Assembly (NCBI GenBank): GCA_900120395.1
Contig: LT635553.1
Span: forward strand, 548,186 to 612,185
Direction of reading: 5' to 3'
Length of the DNA: 64,000 nucleotides
DNA from: Porphyromonadaceae bacterium FC4
Lineage (GTDB): Bacteria; Bacteroidota; Bacteroidia; Bacteroidales; Porphyromonadaceae
Shown: positions 33,986 through 41,769 of the stretch, in pieces
Layout of the letters: every line of letters starts with the position of its first letter
Numbering within the stretch: position 1 is the stretch's first letter
Translations under genes and position numbers: made by a program
The notes under the pieces: generated by a model
What the model was told of the DNA's origin: nothing
Database searches by the model: none
Seen by the model: the letters and a program-made list of their open reading frames with translations, nothing else

Positions 33986-34509
33986 TACCAGTTTTCGACA
34001 GTCGCGTTAAATATCTGGTTGATCAGATCCTCCGTCATGCGTGCGACCAGCTCGTCCTGTACTTCGGTCAGCATCAGGCTGCTGTCAAAGGTCTCAAAGG
34101 AAGTGAACTGCCGCTCAAAGCTCTCCTCCTCGTCCACTAAGTTGGTGAAGCGCACGTTGATCGTGATGGTCAGCTTGGTCTTTGCCGCCAGGGCGTTTTC
34201 CTGCACCGCTTCGGCGGTGAGGTCGTACCCGGTGATCTCCCCCTCGATGTTCAGATCCCCCTGCCCGCTCACCTGAGATAGTCGGGTGCGCGTCTCAAAC
34301 CGGTGCTTCAGGTCCTCGGAAAATCTCTGAGCCAGTGGCGGGTAGACCGTTGGAGCCAGATTTTGAAAGTCGTCGATATTGATGGTCTTCACCCTCGTGT
34401 AGTCGATGCTGGCGCCATTGAGTCGGTAGGCGATGGTGCAGCTGCTGATTGCCAAGATGAGGGCACACAGCATTCCTGCCCCTAGAGTGTGTCTGGATAC
34501 CCGGGTCAT
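33985..34509 (-). CDS. lptE: LptE-family lipopolysaccharide assembly lipoprotein
   Basis: LptE plugs the LptD barrel that inserts lipopolysaccharide into the outer membrane. The 174-residue protein has a lipoprotein signal ending in ISSC (Cys24), then TIAYRLNGASIDYTRVKTINIDDFQN, the N-terminal strand motif of the Bacteroidetes LptE group, and ITINVRFTNLVDEEESFERQFTSFETFD further on. The first of two possible starts (34509) is used; ATG at codon 13 would also keep the signal peptide. Stop and start of the next gene overlap by one base, and the sigma-54 activator gene ends six bases upstream. Confidence 0.85.
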   Translation of the reverse strand: MTRVSRHTLGAGMLCALILAISSCTIAYRLNGASIDYTRVKTINIDDFQNLAPTVYPPLAQRFSEDLKHRFETRTRLSQVSGQGDLNIEGEITGYDLTAEAVQENALAAKTKLTITINVRFTNLVDEEESFERQFTSFETFDSSLMLTEVQDELVARMTEDLINQIFNATVENW

Positions 34510-34515
34510 TTGCTC

Positions 34516-35751
34516 TTACTTTAGTTTGCGGTAAAGGGTGCGCTCGGAGATGTTGAGGTCCTCCGCTGTCTTCTTTCGTACCCCGTTGTTGTGCTTCAGC
34601 ACCATCTCTATATATTTTTGCTCCATCTCGTCAAGCGTGAGGATCCTGCCGTCGTCCACGATGTCCTGAAACTCCGCCTCTGCCGCCGTGGTCGTCGGTT
34701 TTGCCGTGGTCTGCGGATCCTCTCCGGTGAGCATCACGCCGGTACCGGGAAGGGAGGGCATTTGCTGTCCCTGCTGCTGTCCTTGAAGGACGTGGTAGAG
34801 CAGTTGGGAGAGGTCGTTGATACTCATCTTTACATCCCGGAGCATGCCGTACATGGCGCCCATCTGCTGTCGGTTGTCCGAGAGCAGCGGCTCATCTGTT
34901 ATGAACGGCCCCTGCTGGTGCGTGATGAGTGCGGGGTGACGCTGATCCGCATTTGGTGGCAGCTGGTCGCGCAGCACCTCCTCGGAGATCAGTCGGTCCT
35001 CAGCAATCACGCTGAGACGCTCGACGAGGTTCTTGAGCTCGCGCACGTTGCCTGGCCAGCGGTACCGGAGCATGAGGCGCTCCGCCTCCTCACTCAGGCG
35101 GATGGGCGGCATGTGGTACTTGTCGGCGTAGTCGGACGCAAAGAGCCGGAAGAGCAGGAGCAGGTCATCTCCGCGGTCGCGCAGGGGCGGCAGAGAGATC
35201 GTGACGGTATTGAGTCGGTAGTAAAGGTCTTGCCTGAACCGCCCCTCACGTATCGCTGCCTCCAGGTCTACATTGGTCGCAGCGACCACCCGTATATCGG
35301 CGCGCTGCACCTGCGATGAGCCCACCTTCATGTACTCGCCCGATTCCAGCACACGCAGCAGTCTCGCCTGAGTAGGCATCGGGAGCTCACCTACCTCGTC
35401 CAGGAAGATGGTCCCTCCGTTTGCTTCTTCGAAGTAGCCACTCCGCTCCGTCACAGCGTCGGTGAAGGAGCCTTTCTTGTGACCAAAGAGCTCCGAGTCG
35501 ATCGTTCCCTCAGGTATGGCACCGCAGTTGACCGCCACATAGGGGCCATGCTTGCGGGCACTGTTTTGGTGGATGATCTGTGGAAAGCTCTCCTTACCCA
35601 CGCCGCTCTCACCCGTCACCAGCACGCTCACGTCCGTCGGGGCTATGAGCAGAGCCACCTCCACCGCTCTATTGAGCTCGGGGGAGTTTCCGATCATGCG
35701 TTGCCGCTGCTTGGCACGCTGTATTTCTGCTTGAGGGATACTGTTTCTCAT
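34516..35751 (-). CDS. Sigma-54-dependent transcriptional activator without receiver domain
   Basis: An enhancer-binding protein of 411 residues that consists of an AAA+ domain almost from the N-terminus (Walker A GESGVGKE at 47-54, Walker B GGTIFLDEVGELP) and a Fis-type helix-turn-helix at the C-terminus (VRKKTAEDLNISERTLYRKLK). The loop that touches sigma-54, canonically GAFTGA, reads GSFTDA at 94-99, a variant seen in Bacteroidetes. There are only about 20 residues before the AAA+ core, so no phosphorylation or ligand domain. I start at ATG 35751. The gene heads an operon with lptE, a TPR-like gene and secG. Which promoters it activates is not evident. Confidence 0.88.
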   Translation of the reverse strand: MRNSIPQAEIQRAKQRQRMIGNSPELNRAVEVALLIAPTDVSVLVTGESGVGKESFPQIIHQNSARKHGPYVAVNCGAIPEGTIDSELFGHKKGSFTDAVTERSGYFEEANGGTIFLDEVGELPMPTQARLLRVLESGEYMKVGSSQVQRADIRVVAATNVDLEAAIREGRFRQDLYYRLNTVTISLPPLRDRGDDLLLLFRLFASDYADKYHMPPIRLSEEAERLMLRYRWPGNVRELKNLVERLSVIAEDRLISEEVLRDQLPPNADQRHPALITHQQGPFITDEPLLSDNRQQMGAMYGMLRDVKMSINDLSQLLYHVLQGQQQGQQMPSLPGTGVMLTGEDPQTTAKPTTTAAEAEFQDIVDDGRILTLDEMEQKYIEMVLKHNNGVRKKTAEDLNISERTLYRKLK

Positions 35752-35799
35752 ACCGACAAGATACCAAAATTTCTGCCCTCCGGGGGCAGTCCGGTCACG

Positions 35800-35807
35800 C
35801 AAAGGTA
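35800..35807 (-). promoter_or_regulatory. -7 promoter element of the sigma-54 activator operon
   Basis: CAAAGGTA on the plus strand is TAccTTTG on the minus strand, 48 bases before the ATG. A second candidate, TActTTTG, lies at 35858-35865. Neither has a clean -33 TTTG. Confidence 0.45.
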
Positions 35808-35864
35808 CACAAAAAGCAAAAGGTGCACGAGGGGACAGACTCAAAAACCGCTTGGTGCAAAAGT

Positions 35865-35902
35865 ACGATCCTCCTCGGACAAAGTCGCCCGGGGAGGATC
35901 GT
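35865..35902 (-). terminator. Terminator of the C69 dipeptidase gene
   Basis: ACGATCCTCC and GGAGGATCGT pair with further CGG/CCG pairing inside, 18 bases beyond the stop codon. On the minus strand it is followed by TACTTTTG. Confidence 0.6.
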
Positions 35903-35920
35903 TGGTCTGTCAGATGAGGG

Positions 35921-37588
35921 TTACTTCTTCTTCGGCACCTTCAGGTGGTCGTAGTTGCCCTCGTGAATGGTGCGGTAGTACTCCTCGCTGTAGCCGGGCT
36001 GGTCAGGAAATGCGCTCAAGCCGTGCTCCGTCTTAAACGTCCCATGCTCCTCCTTCTTCACATTGCCATCGATGTACTTCACCAGGAGGTACTCCCCGAG
36101 CTTCTTCCAGCGTGCGGTGGCACCGTTGGCGCACGACTCCGAGTAGCGGGTGAGGTAGGCGCGTGCCGCCTCTACCCCTTGCTCCTTTTCGATACGCAGT
36201 GCCTCCTGCTCGATCACCGGCTGGTCGGCAAAGTACTTGTTCTCGATCTCCTGCTGTACGGGGCGGATGTCCCGGATCATGTAGTCGTACTTGTTGTACG
36301 CCATGTTGGCAACCCAGTTGTGCATCCAGAAGGCAGAGGTCCACGAAAACTCCGTCAGGCTGCCATTCTCGGTACTAAATGCCTCCGGCACCCGCGTGAT
36401 ACAGCCGTACATGGGGCTGAATACCGTGGTATTCGCATCGTCCACACCAAACCAGAGCACCGGTCCCACCAGGTCCGGCAGCTGCGAGCGGAGCTGCGCC
36501 ACCAGTACGAATCCTGTCTGCTGAGTAGCGATCGCCCGCTCATTGACATACTCCTGACCGTCGACCTCAAATCCCATCGGTCTCCAGCGGTAGGGCACGC
36601 AGTAGGGACCTGCGCCCACATCCTTTGTCATATCCATCGGTGTCCCCTCATAGTGGTCGCGCATCATCGCCTGGACATCCTGTACGGATAGCTTCTCGTC
36701 GGGGATCACATAGAGCGGCATCGGCTCCGCATCCGGCTCATGCCCCATCACCAGAGGGAGGTAGCGGTCCATGCCCTTCTTGTGTCGGTTGAAAAAAGAC
36801 CAGACCCTCGCCTCGCAGCCTCGCAGTCCGCCAAAGTCGTACGGGTTGTATACCTGCTGAAAGCTAAAGTCCTTGTCGCTGCCGCTGTAGAGCCCTTTCC
36901 GGCGGGCAAAGCTGATCACGTCAGGAGAGTAGAGGCAGTTCGCCGGGTCGTCAAAGTCGATCTGCTGGATCCGTGCCTGGTTGGCATGTGCAGAGATCGC
37001 GTTGTCGGGGATGCGCTTAGCCACCCATACCGCACCGGTCTCGCCCTTGCCTTTGCCGATCATCTCCAGCACCCACACCTCGTTTTTATCCGCGATGGTG
37101 AAGGACTCGCCCGAACTCTTATACCCGTACTTCTCCACCAGTCCTGTGAGGACGTCCAGAGCTTCACGGGCAGAGGCGGCACGCTGCAGCGTGATGTAGA
37201 TCAGGCTGCCGTAGTCCATCAGTCCCTCGGTCTCTTGGCACTCGGCGATGCCGCCCCAAGTACTCTCGGTGATGGCGACCTGCTTCTCATTGAGGTTGCC
37301 GACGACGTTGTACGTACTGGGGACCTGGGCTATCTGGGTGGTAAAGATACCGGTATCCCACTCCACCACATCCATCATGTAGCCCGGCATCCAGGTAGCC
37401 CGGGGCCAGAAGTACAGTTCGCCGTAGAGGGTGTGGGAGTCGGCGGCATAGCTGATGATGACGCTGCCGTCAGTGGAGGCATCCTTGCCCACGATCAGGT
37501 CGGTGCATGCCAAAGCGTGCGGTGTCCCCAGTGCCAAAGCTACCAGTGTCACCACCGCAGTCAGTAGTTGGGTTGGTCGTTTGTTCAT
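35921..37588 (-). CDS. Secreted C69-family dipeptidase
   Basis: A 555-residue Ntn-hydrolase of peptidase family C69 (PepD-like). The signal peptide (MNKRPTQLLTAVVTLVALALGTPHALA) ends right before Cys28-Thr-Asp, so its removal would expose the N-terminal nucleophile cysteine, as the family requires. ITESTWGG, LMDYGSLIYITLQRA and GLRGCEARVWSFFNRHKKG fit C69 proteins. Use of dipeptides and tripeptides produced outside the cell is the likely purpose. I start at ATG 37588 at the beginning of the signal peptide. A promoter lies at 37629-37660 and a terminator at 35865-35902, so it is a single-gene unit. Confidence 0.92.
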   Translation of the reverse strand: MNKRPTQLLTAVVTLVALALGTPHALACTDLIVGKDASTDGSVIISYAADSHTLYGELYFWPRATWMPGYMMDVVEWDTGIFTTQIAQVPSTYNVVGNLNEKQVAITESTWGGIAECQETEGLMDYGSLIYITLQRAASAREALDVLTGLVEKYGYKSSGESFTIADKNEVWVLEMIGKGKGETGAVWVAKRIPDNAISAHANQARIQQIDFDDPANCLYSPDVISFARRKGLYSGSDKDFSFQQVYNPYDFGGLRGCEARVWSFFNRHKKGMDRYLPLVMGHEPDAEPMPLYVIPDEKLSVQDVQAMMRDHYEGTPMDMTKDVGAGPYCVPYRWRPMGFEVDGQEYVNERAIATQQTGFVLVAQLRSQLPDLVGPVLWFGVDDANTTVFSPMYGCITRVPEAFSTENGSLTEFSWTSAFWMHNWVANMAYNKYDYMIRDIRPVQQEIENKYFADQPVIEQEALRIEKEQGVEAARAYLTRYSESCANGATARWKKLGEYLLVKYIDGNVKKEEHGTFKTEHGLSAFPDQPGYSEEYYRTIHEGNYDHLKVPKKK

Positions 37589-37628
37589 TATCGATTGTAT
37601 TCTTGCTTGTTTTAATTCACTCACTCCC

Positions 37629-37660
37629 CAAAGTTACCGACATCACCCCGAAAAAACAAC
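37629..37660 (-). promoter_or_regulatory. Promoter of the C69 dipeptidase gene
   Basis: On the minus strand GTTG (37657-37660) and TAacTTTG (37629-37636) are 20 bases apart; the leader is about 35 bases. Confidence 0.6.
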
Positions 37661-37723
37661 CCATTCCTTCCCAAACTCCCACACATTATATATATAATAG
37701 TGATCATATATAATAGTGATCCC

Positions 37724-38818
37724 GAGGTATGCCGACCCCGTAGGGGTCGTTTTTTCATAGCCCGGCGGTCGAGGTGCGGAGCACCGAAGACCCCGGGGAA
37801 ACAGGACCGAAGCCCCGTCCCCCGACCCCGCCAGGGGTCGCCAACCGCTGCGACCCTATGGCGACCCCTGGCGGGGTCGTGTATTGACGGGGGCTATCTC
37901 TTCTCCCGGGGTCATCGTCGGGGCGTTCGCCCCTCCTCGACCACCGGGCTATGAAGGAGGCACCCCTACGGGGTGCTGCCGACCCACTTTCTATCCAACC
38001 CCCGTCCGTTCCATTGGCTAAGCAGGAGGCACCCCTACGGGGTGCTGCCGATCCGATGCGTCTTCCACACCTTATATATTATATAGTGATCCCGAGGTCT
38101 GTCGACCCCGTAGGGGTCGTTTCTTCATAGCCCGGCGGTCGAGGTGCGAAGCACCGAAGACCCCGGGGGAACAGGACCGAAGCCCCGTCCCTCCGACCCC
38201 GCAGGGGTCGCCAACCGCTGCGACCCTATGGCGACCCCTAGCGGGGTCGTGTATTGACGGGGGCTATCTCTATTCCCGGGGTCATCGTCGGGGCGTTCGC
38301 CCCTCCTCGACCACCGGGCTAAGCAGGAGGCACCCCTGCGGGGTGCTGCCACCCAACCGTTCTCCCCAATGAGGAGGCGGGAACAAGGACGATAGCGGGG
38401 AGGGCCTGCCGACCCCGCTAGGGGTCGTTTTTTCGTAGCCCGGTGGTCGAGGTGCGGAGCACCGAAGACCCCGGGGAAATAGGACCGAAGCCCCGTCCCC
38501 CCGACCCCGCCAGGGGTCGCCAACCGCTTCGACCCTATGGCGACCCCTGGCGGGGTCGTGTATTGACGGGGGCTATCTCTATTCCCGGGGTCATCGTCGG
38601 GGCGTTCGCCCCTCCTCGACCACCGGGCTATGAAGGAGGCACCCCTACGGGGTGCTGCCGATCCGATGCGTCTTCTACACCTTATACATAGTGATCCCGA
38701 GGTCTGCCGACCCCGTAGGGGTCGTTTTTTCATAGCCCGGCGGTCGAGGTGCGGAGCACCGAAGACCCCGGGGAAAGGGGCTTCCCGTCTCCCCGACCCC
38801 GCCAGGGGTCGCACCACT
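37724..38818. repeat. Palindrome array 4, tandem type I units of about 300-370 bp
   Basis: A tandem array whose units begin with GATCCCGAGGT or a variant, then GACCCC/GGGGTC plus TTTTTT, a type I hairpin (GGTGC-gga-GCACC), a 20-base inverted repeat CGACCCCGCCAGGGGTCGCC with its complement, a type I' hairpin (GGGGCG-ttc-GCCCC), and GCACCCC/GGGGTGC. The first GACCCC of the units stands at 37734, 38104, 38411 and 38709, giving periods of 370, 307 and 298 bases; the fourth unit is cut short. An open frame of 230 codons on the minus strand runs through it but is a by-product of the repeat. Located between divergent genes (C69 and fimbrial locus). Confidence 0.9.
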
Positions 38819-38822
38819 AGGG

Positions 38823-38920
38823 GGCAAAAAGTTTGCTACTGGAAACCGTTCTCTACTATCCGTCAAATCGTTTTCTTTCCTACTGGAAACATTTCGCTAC
38901 TATCCGTCAAATTTTTTGAC
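38823..38920 (+). repeat. Element A, copy 6
   Basis: Plus-oriented pair; the first hairpin is altered to TTTGC-TACT-GGAAA, the second is intact, and CTATCCGTCAAA occurs twice, followed by TTTTTTGACA. It closes palindrome array 4 on the right. A further AAAATTTGACGGGCGG near 38936-38951 may be a fragment in the opposite direction. Confidence 0.85.
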
Positions 38921-38951
38921 ACGCTGCGGGACGAAAAATTTGACGGGCGGT

Positions 38952-39387
38952 ATTGCCCTGTCGCCCGGGAGTAGCCGGTGAATGTCTGGATCGCTCGGTG
39001 GTTGTGCGGTTTCTTTACAAAAGGACAACCACGTCTTCGACCGTCGTGAAGCAGAGTTGTACATTGGGTCTCCATTTTATAGGCTCTGACCTGCTCGGAT
39101 TGTAGACCGGGTCGGGCATCCGGTACCTTTGTTGATACGTACGATCCACTACTGTGTCCGCCGGGGTAGGGACGTAATACTTTGGATTTCTGGTTGTTGC
39201 TTCTCTTTTCCGACTGTCGGATTGCATTTTTTTGCCATGCTCCACTTTTTTCTTTTTTCTTTTAACTCCGTCAAGAAAAAGCCCCAACCCCTTTTGTATT
39301 ATGGACTATTTGTGCTTTTTTGATGTGATTTTATTTGCATATTTTGTCTACTATTTTATTAAATGGTCGTGATTTTTAGGGATTCGT
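38952..39387. other. Stretch without a supported gene before the fimbrial promoter
   Basis: About 430 bases. A 90-codon frame on the minus strand (39015-39287) has a basic, low-complexity start (KRKKKKVEHGKK) and no signal, domain or promoter that I can support. The last 150 bases are A+T rich and lead into the promoter at 39388. Confidence 0.5.
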
Positions 39388-39418
39388 TTTGTGGTTTGTT
39401 GAATAATTCGTATTTTTG
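39388..39418 (+). promoter_or_regulatory. Promoter of the fimbrial locus
   Basis: TTTG (39388-39391) and TAttTTTG (39411-39418) with exactly 19 bases between them, embedded in A+T-rich DNA. The leader to the DUF3575 ATG would be about 170 bases. This is among the best promoter matches in the window. Confidence 0.8.
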
Positions 39419-39419
39419 C

Positions 39420-39463
39420 CTTGTGAACCAGAAGGATCACAAGTGTCTTTTGGACTTGTTTTT
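39420..39463 (+). promoter_or_regulatory. Overlapping dyads at the start of the fimbrial transcript
   Basis: CTTGTG (39420-39425) can pair with CACAAG (39438-39443), with inner CC/GG pairs. ACAAGT (39439-39444) can instead pair with ACTTGT (39454-39459), which is followed by TTTT. The two pairings exclude each other. Since transcription probably begins near 39424, the first dyad may act as a DNA operator and the second as a weak early terminator. Confidence 0.45.
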
Positions 39464-39591
39464 AGAGGCTCATTTGCGGCACGTATAAACTTAAACGTCT
39501 AAAATACTAGGGGATGTGGAACGAGATCAAGGTACGGAAAGGTGAGCACACTATTTGCACGATGATAAAATTCTGACGATCGAAGAATAAT

Positions 39592-40176
39592 ATGAAAAGT
39601 AAACTATTTTGGCTCCTCTTATGCATTTGCGGTCTGTTCTCTGTCAGTCAGACTGCAGAGGCTCAAAAGGTAGCGCTCAAGACCAACTTCGCCCACTGGG
39701 CGGTACTCGGCTCCCCCAATGCCGGAGTGGAGTTTGCCCTAGGGCAAAAAATGACCCTGGATGTAGATGCAGGATTCAACCTGTGGAAGTACAAAGAACC
39801 CCTGGAGCTGCGCCACTGGATCGCTCAGCCTGAGCTCCGCTACTGGTTTTGTGAGTCTTTCAACGGCACCTTCGTCGGTCTTCACGGCCACTACGGACAG
39901 TACAACGTCGGAGGAATCAACCTGCCGATAGGACGGCTCAAGGAGCTCAAGGACAACCGCTACGAAGGGGACTTCTACGGTGCCGGACTCAGTCTGGGTC
40001 ACCAGTTTGTGCTCTCTCCGCTGTTCAACCTCGAGCTCTCCCTCGGAGGGGGGTGGGCACGCACCGACTACCGCAAGTACGAGTGCATGACCTGTGGCTC
40101 ACAGATCGGTGACGGTGTCTACGACTACTTCGGCCTGACGCGGGCTACGCTCTCACTGGTACTATTCCTCAAGTAA
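39592..40176 (+). CDS. DUF3575 outer-membrane-type protein of the fimbrial locus
   Basis: A 194-residue exported protein: signal peptide MKSKLFWLLLCICGLFSVSQTAEA, then strands with alternating aromatic residues (LKTNFAHWAVLGSPNAGVEFAL, WIAQPELRYWFCESFNGTFVGLHGHYG, LSLGHQFVLSPLFNLELSLGGGWA) and the end LSLVLFLK, which fit a small outer-membrane barrel. It belongs to DUF3575, a family that stands next to DUF3868 and FimA/Mfa genes in Bacteroidales. Involvement in anchoring or biogenesis of the fimbria is inferred from position. It is the first gene behind the promoter at 39388 and is 11 bases from the next gene. Confidence 0.82.
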   Translation: MKSKLFWLLLCICGLFSVSQTAEAQKVALKTNFAHWAVLGSPNAGVEFALGQKMTLDVDAGFNLWKYKEPLELRHWIAQPELRYWFCESFNGTFVGLHGHYGQYNVGGINLPIGRLKELKDNRYEGDFYGAGLSLGHQFVLSPLFNLELSLGGGWARTDYRKYECMTCGSQIGDGVYDYFGLTRATLSLVLFLK

Positions 40177-40187
40177 TATCATCAATC

Positions 40188-41651
40188 ATGAACAATACGA
40201 TTTCACGACTCTGTCTCCTGATTTGCCTCCTCGCAGGCTCCACAGCCGCTATGGCTCAAGGACAGCTCAAGAATATTGAGGTCACCAACAGTGCGTTTTC
40301 GAAGCAAGGCGGTAGCCTCACCGCGGCACTCGATGTCCGGCTCAATGACCTGCAGGTATCGACCAACGGCGTGCACATCTACACACCGATACTGGTCAGC
40401 AATGCCGATGAGAGCGTGCGCCACGCTCTGCCCCCCTTCATGGTGGTGGGTAAGCGACGCGCTACAGTGCTGGAGCGTAATGCACGCTACCACAACACCC
40501 CCGACTACATGACCCCGGCCCCACTCTATACCCTCACACGTGCCAATGGCACCGGGCAGAGCATTGCTTACACGACCGAGACACCCTATCAGCCTTGGAT
40601 GAGCGATGCACACCTGGAGATCACCGAGTGGGTCAGCGGCTGTGCTTCGTGCGACAAGGGCTTCTCGACCCTGACCTTTGCCGATCGGATCCTTGCAGAG
40701 CCCTATCGCCCCTCCTACACTATTACTATGATCCGCCCCGAGGTGGAGCAGTTCAAGCGTCGTGCGGACAGCTATACCGCTACGGTGGGCTTCGCCGTCG
40801 ATGTGCGTGAGATACGCTCCTCCTTTGGCGACAACGCCGCAGTACTCAAGGATGTGGACGAAAAGGTGCATACCCTGGTCAGCAATCCGGATCTCACGGT
40901 TACTGATGTGACCATCACCGGCTACGCATCACCGGAGGCATCGCAGGCGTACAACAAGACCCTGTCGCAGAGTCGTGCCGATGCCTTTGCCAACTACCTG
41001 AGCAAGAAGCACGGCCTCTCACGCAGCGATATGCGCGTGGTAGGCTACGGTGAGGACTGGGCAGAGGCACGTCGTCTCGTCGAGGCTTCTTCCCTCGACC
41101 GCAAGGCGGACGTCCTAGCGATCATCGATGCCGAGCCCAACGCCGATGCACGCGACGCCAAGATCAAGGCGATCGACGGCGGAGCCACCTACAGCCGACT
41201 CCTCAGAGAGATCTGGCCCAACATCCGCCGTACCGTCTACACCGTGGCGTACAATGTGCGGAGCTTTGATGTAGAGGAGGCAAAGCGGATCTTGGTGACC
41301 AACCCCAAGCTGCTCTCCCTCCACGAGATGTACCTCGTAGCCGGTACCTATGAGACCGACAGTGAGGAGTACCGTCAGGTCTTTGACATCGCAGCACGGG
41401 TCTTCCCGCAGGACCCCATAGCCCTGATGAACGCCTCTGCCAAGGACCTTCGCGAGGGCAACCATACTGCGGCGCTGCGTCGCCTCGAGCCCCTCAAGGA
41501 CGACCCGCGGGCGTGGAATAACCTCGGTGTGGCGTATGCTATGTCGGGCGACAGCGAACAGGCGATGACCTACTTCCGCAAGGCGGCTGAGCAGGGCGAC
41601 AACGATGCCCGAAAGAACAGCGCTGAACTGCAGAAAGCACTGGGTAAGTAA
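40188..41651 (+). CDS. DUF3868 protein with OmpA-like and TPR parts, fimbrial locus
   Basis: A 487-residue exported protein (signal peptide ending AAMAQ). Residues about 25-200 form the DUF3868 beta domain (IEVTNSAFSKQGGSLTAALDVRL), the middle carries an OmpA C-terminal-like peptidoglycan-binding segment (DVTITGYASPEASQAYNKTLSQSRADAFANYL), and the end holds tetratricopeptide-like repeats (DDPRAWNNLGVAYAMSGDSEQAMTYFRKAAEQGD). An OmpA-like link to the cell wall suggests that it supports the fimbrial base. It follows the DUF3575 gene by 11 bases. A hairpin (41661-41695) separates it from mfa1, perhaps adjusting the ratio of the transcripts. Confidence 0.85.
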   Translation: MNNTISRLCLLICLLAGSTAAMAQGQLKNIEVTNSAFSKQGGSLTAALDVRLNDLQVSTNGVHIYTPILVSNADESVRHALPPFMVVGKRRATVLERNARYHNTPDYMTPAPLYTLTRANGTGQSIAYTTETPYQPWMSDAHLEITEWVSGCASCDKGFSTLTFADRILAEPYRPSYTITMIRPEVEQFKRRADSYTATVGFAVDVREIRSSFGDNAAVLKDVDEKVHTLVSNPDLTVTDVTITGYASPEASQAYNKTLSQSRADAFANYLSKKHGLSRSDMRVVGYGEDWAEARRLVEASSLDRKADVLAIIDAEPNADARDAKIKAIDGGATYSRLLREIWPNIRRTVYTVAYNVRSFDVEEAKRILVTNPKLLSLHEMYLVAGTYETDSEEYRQVFDIAARVFPQDPIALMNASAKDLREGNHTAALRRLEPLKDDPRAWNNLGVAYAMSGDSEQAMTYFRKAAEQGDNDARKNSAELQKALGK

Positions 41652-41660
41652 TAAAAAATC

Positions 41661-41695
41661 GGTGCCGGGATACCGTGCCCCGGTATCCCGACACC
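41661..41695 (+). terminator. Hairpin between the DUF3868 gene and mfa1
   Basis: CGGGATACCG pairs perfectly with CGGTATCCCG, with outer GTG/CAC pairing, and no T run follows. It may be a partial terminator or an mRNA 3'-end stabiliser within the locus. Confidence 0.5.
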
Positions 41696-41769
41696 TATCC
41701 CAAACGAATCAGTAATACAACGAATTATATTTTTTACAATCACTTTTTTAAACTAAACGTTTTAGACTT

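Noticed and set aside
38125-38817. 230-codon open frame on the minus strand
   Set aside because: It runs through tandem palindromic repeats; its Pro/Arg/Gly-rich peptide is the same in each repeat unit, has no domain and no promoter. Similar frames in 53799-54254, 54753-55136, 26044-26346 and 5027-5317 are rejected for the same reason.
37724-38818. CRISPR array
   Set aside because: Repeats are irregular in length and spacing (about 300-370 bases), the intervening sequence is itself repeated rather than unique, and there are no cas genes.
39015-39287. 90-codon frame on the minus strand
   Set aside because: Low-complexity basic start, no signal peptide, domain or promoter; no support as a gene.
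39388-39418. Invertible (phase-variable) fimbrial promoter
   Set aside because: I found no inverted repeats flanking the promoter that would mark an invertible segment and no invertase gene nearby.
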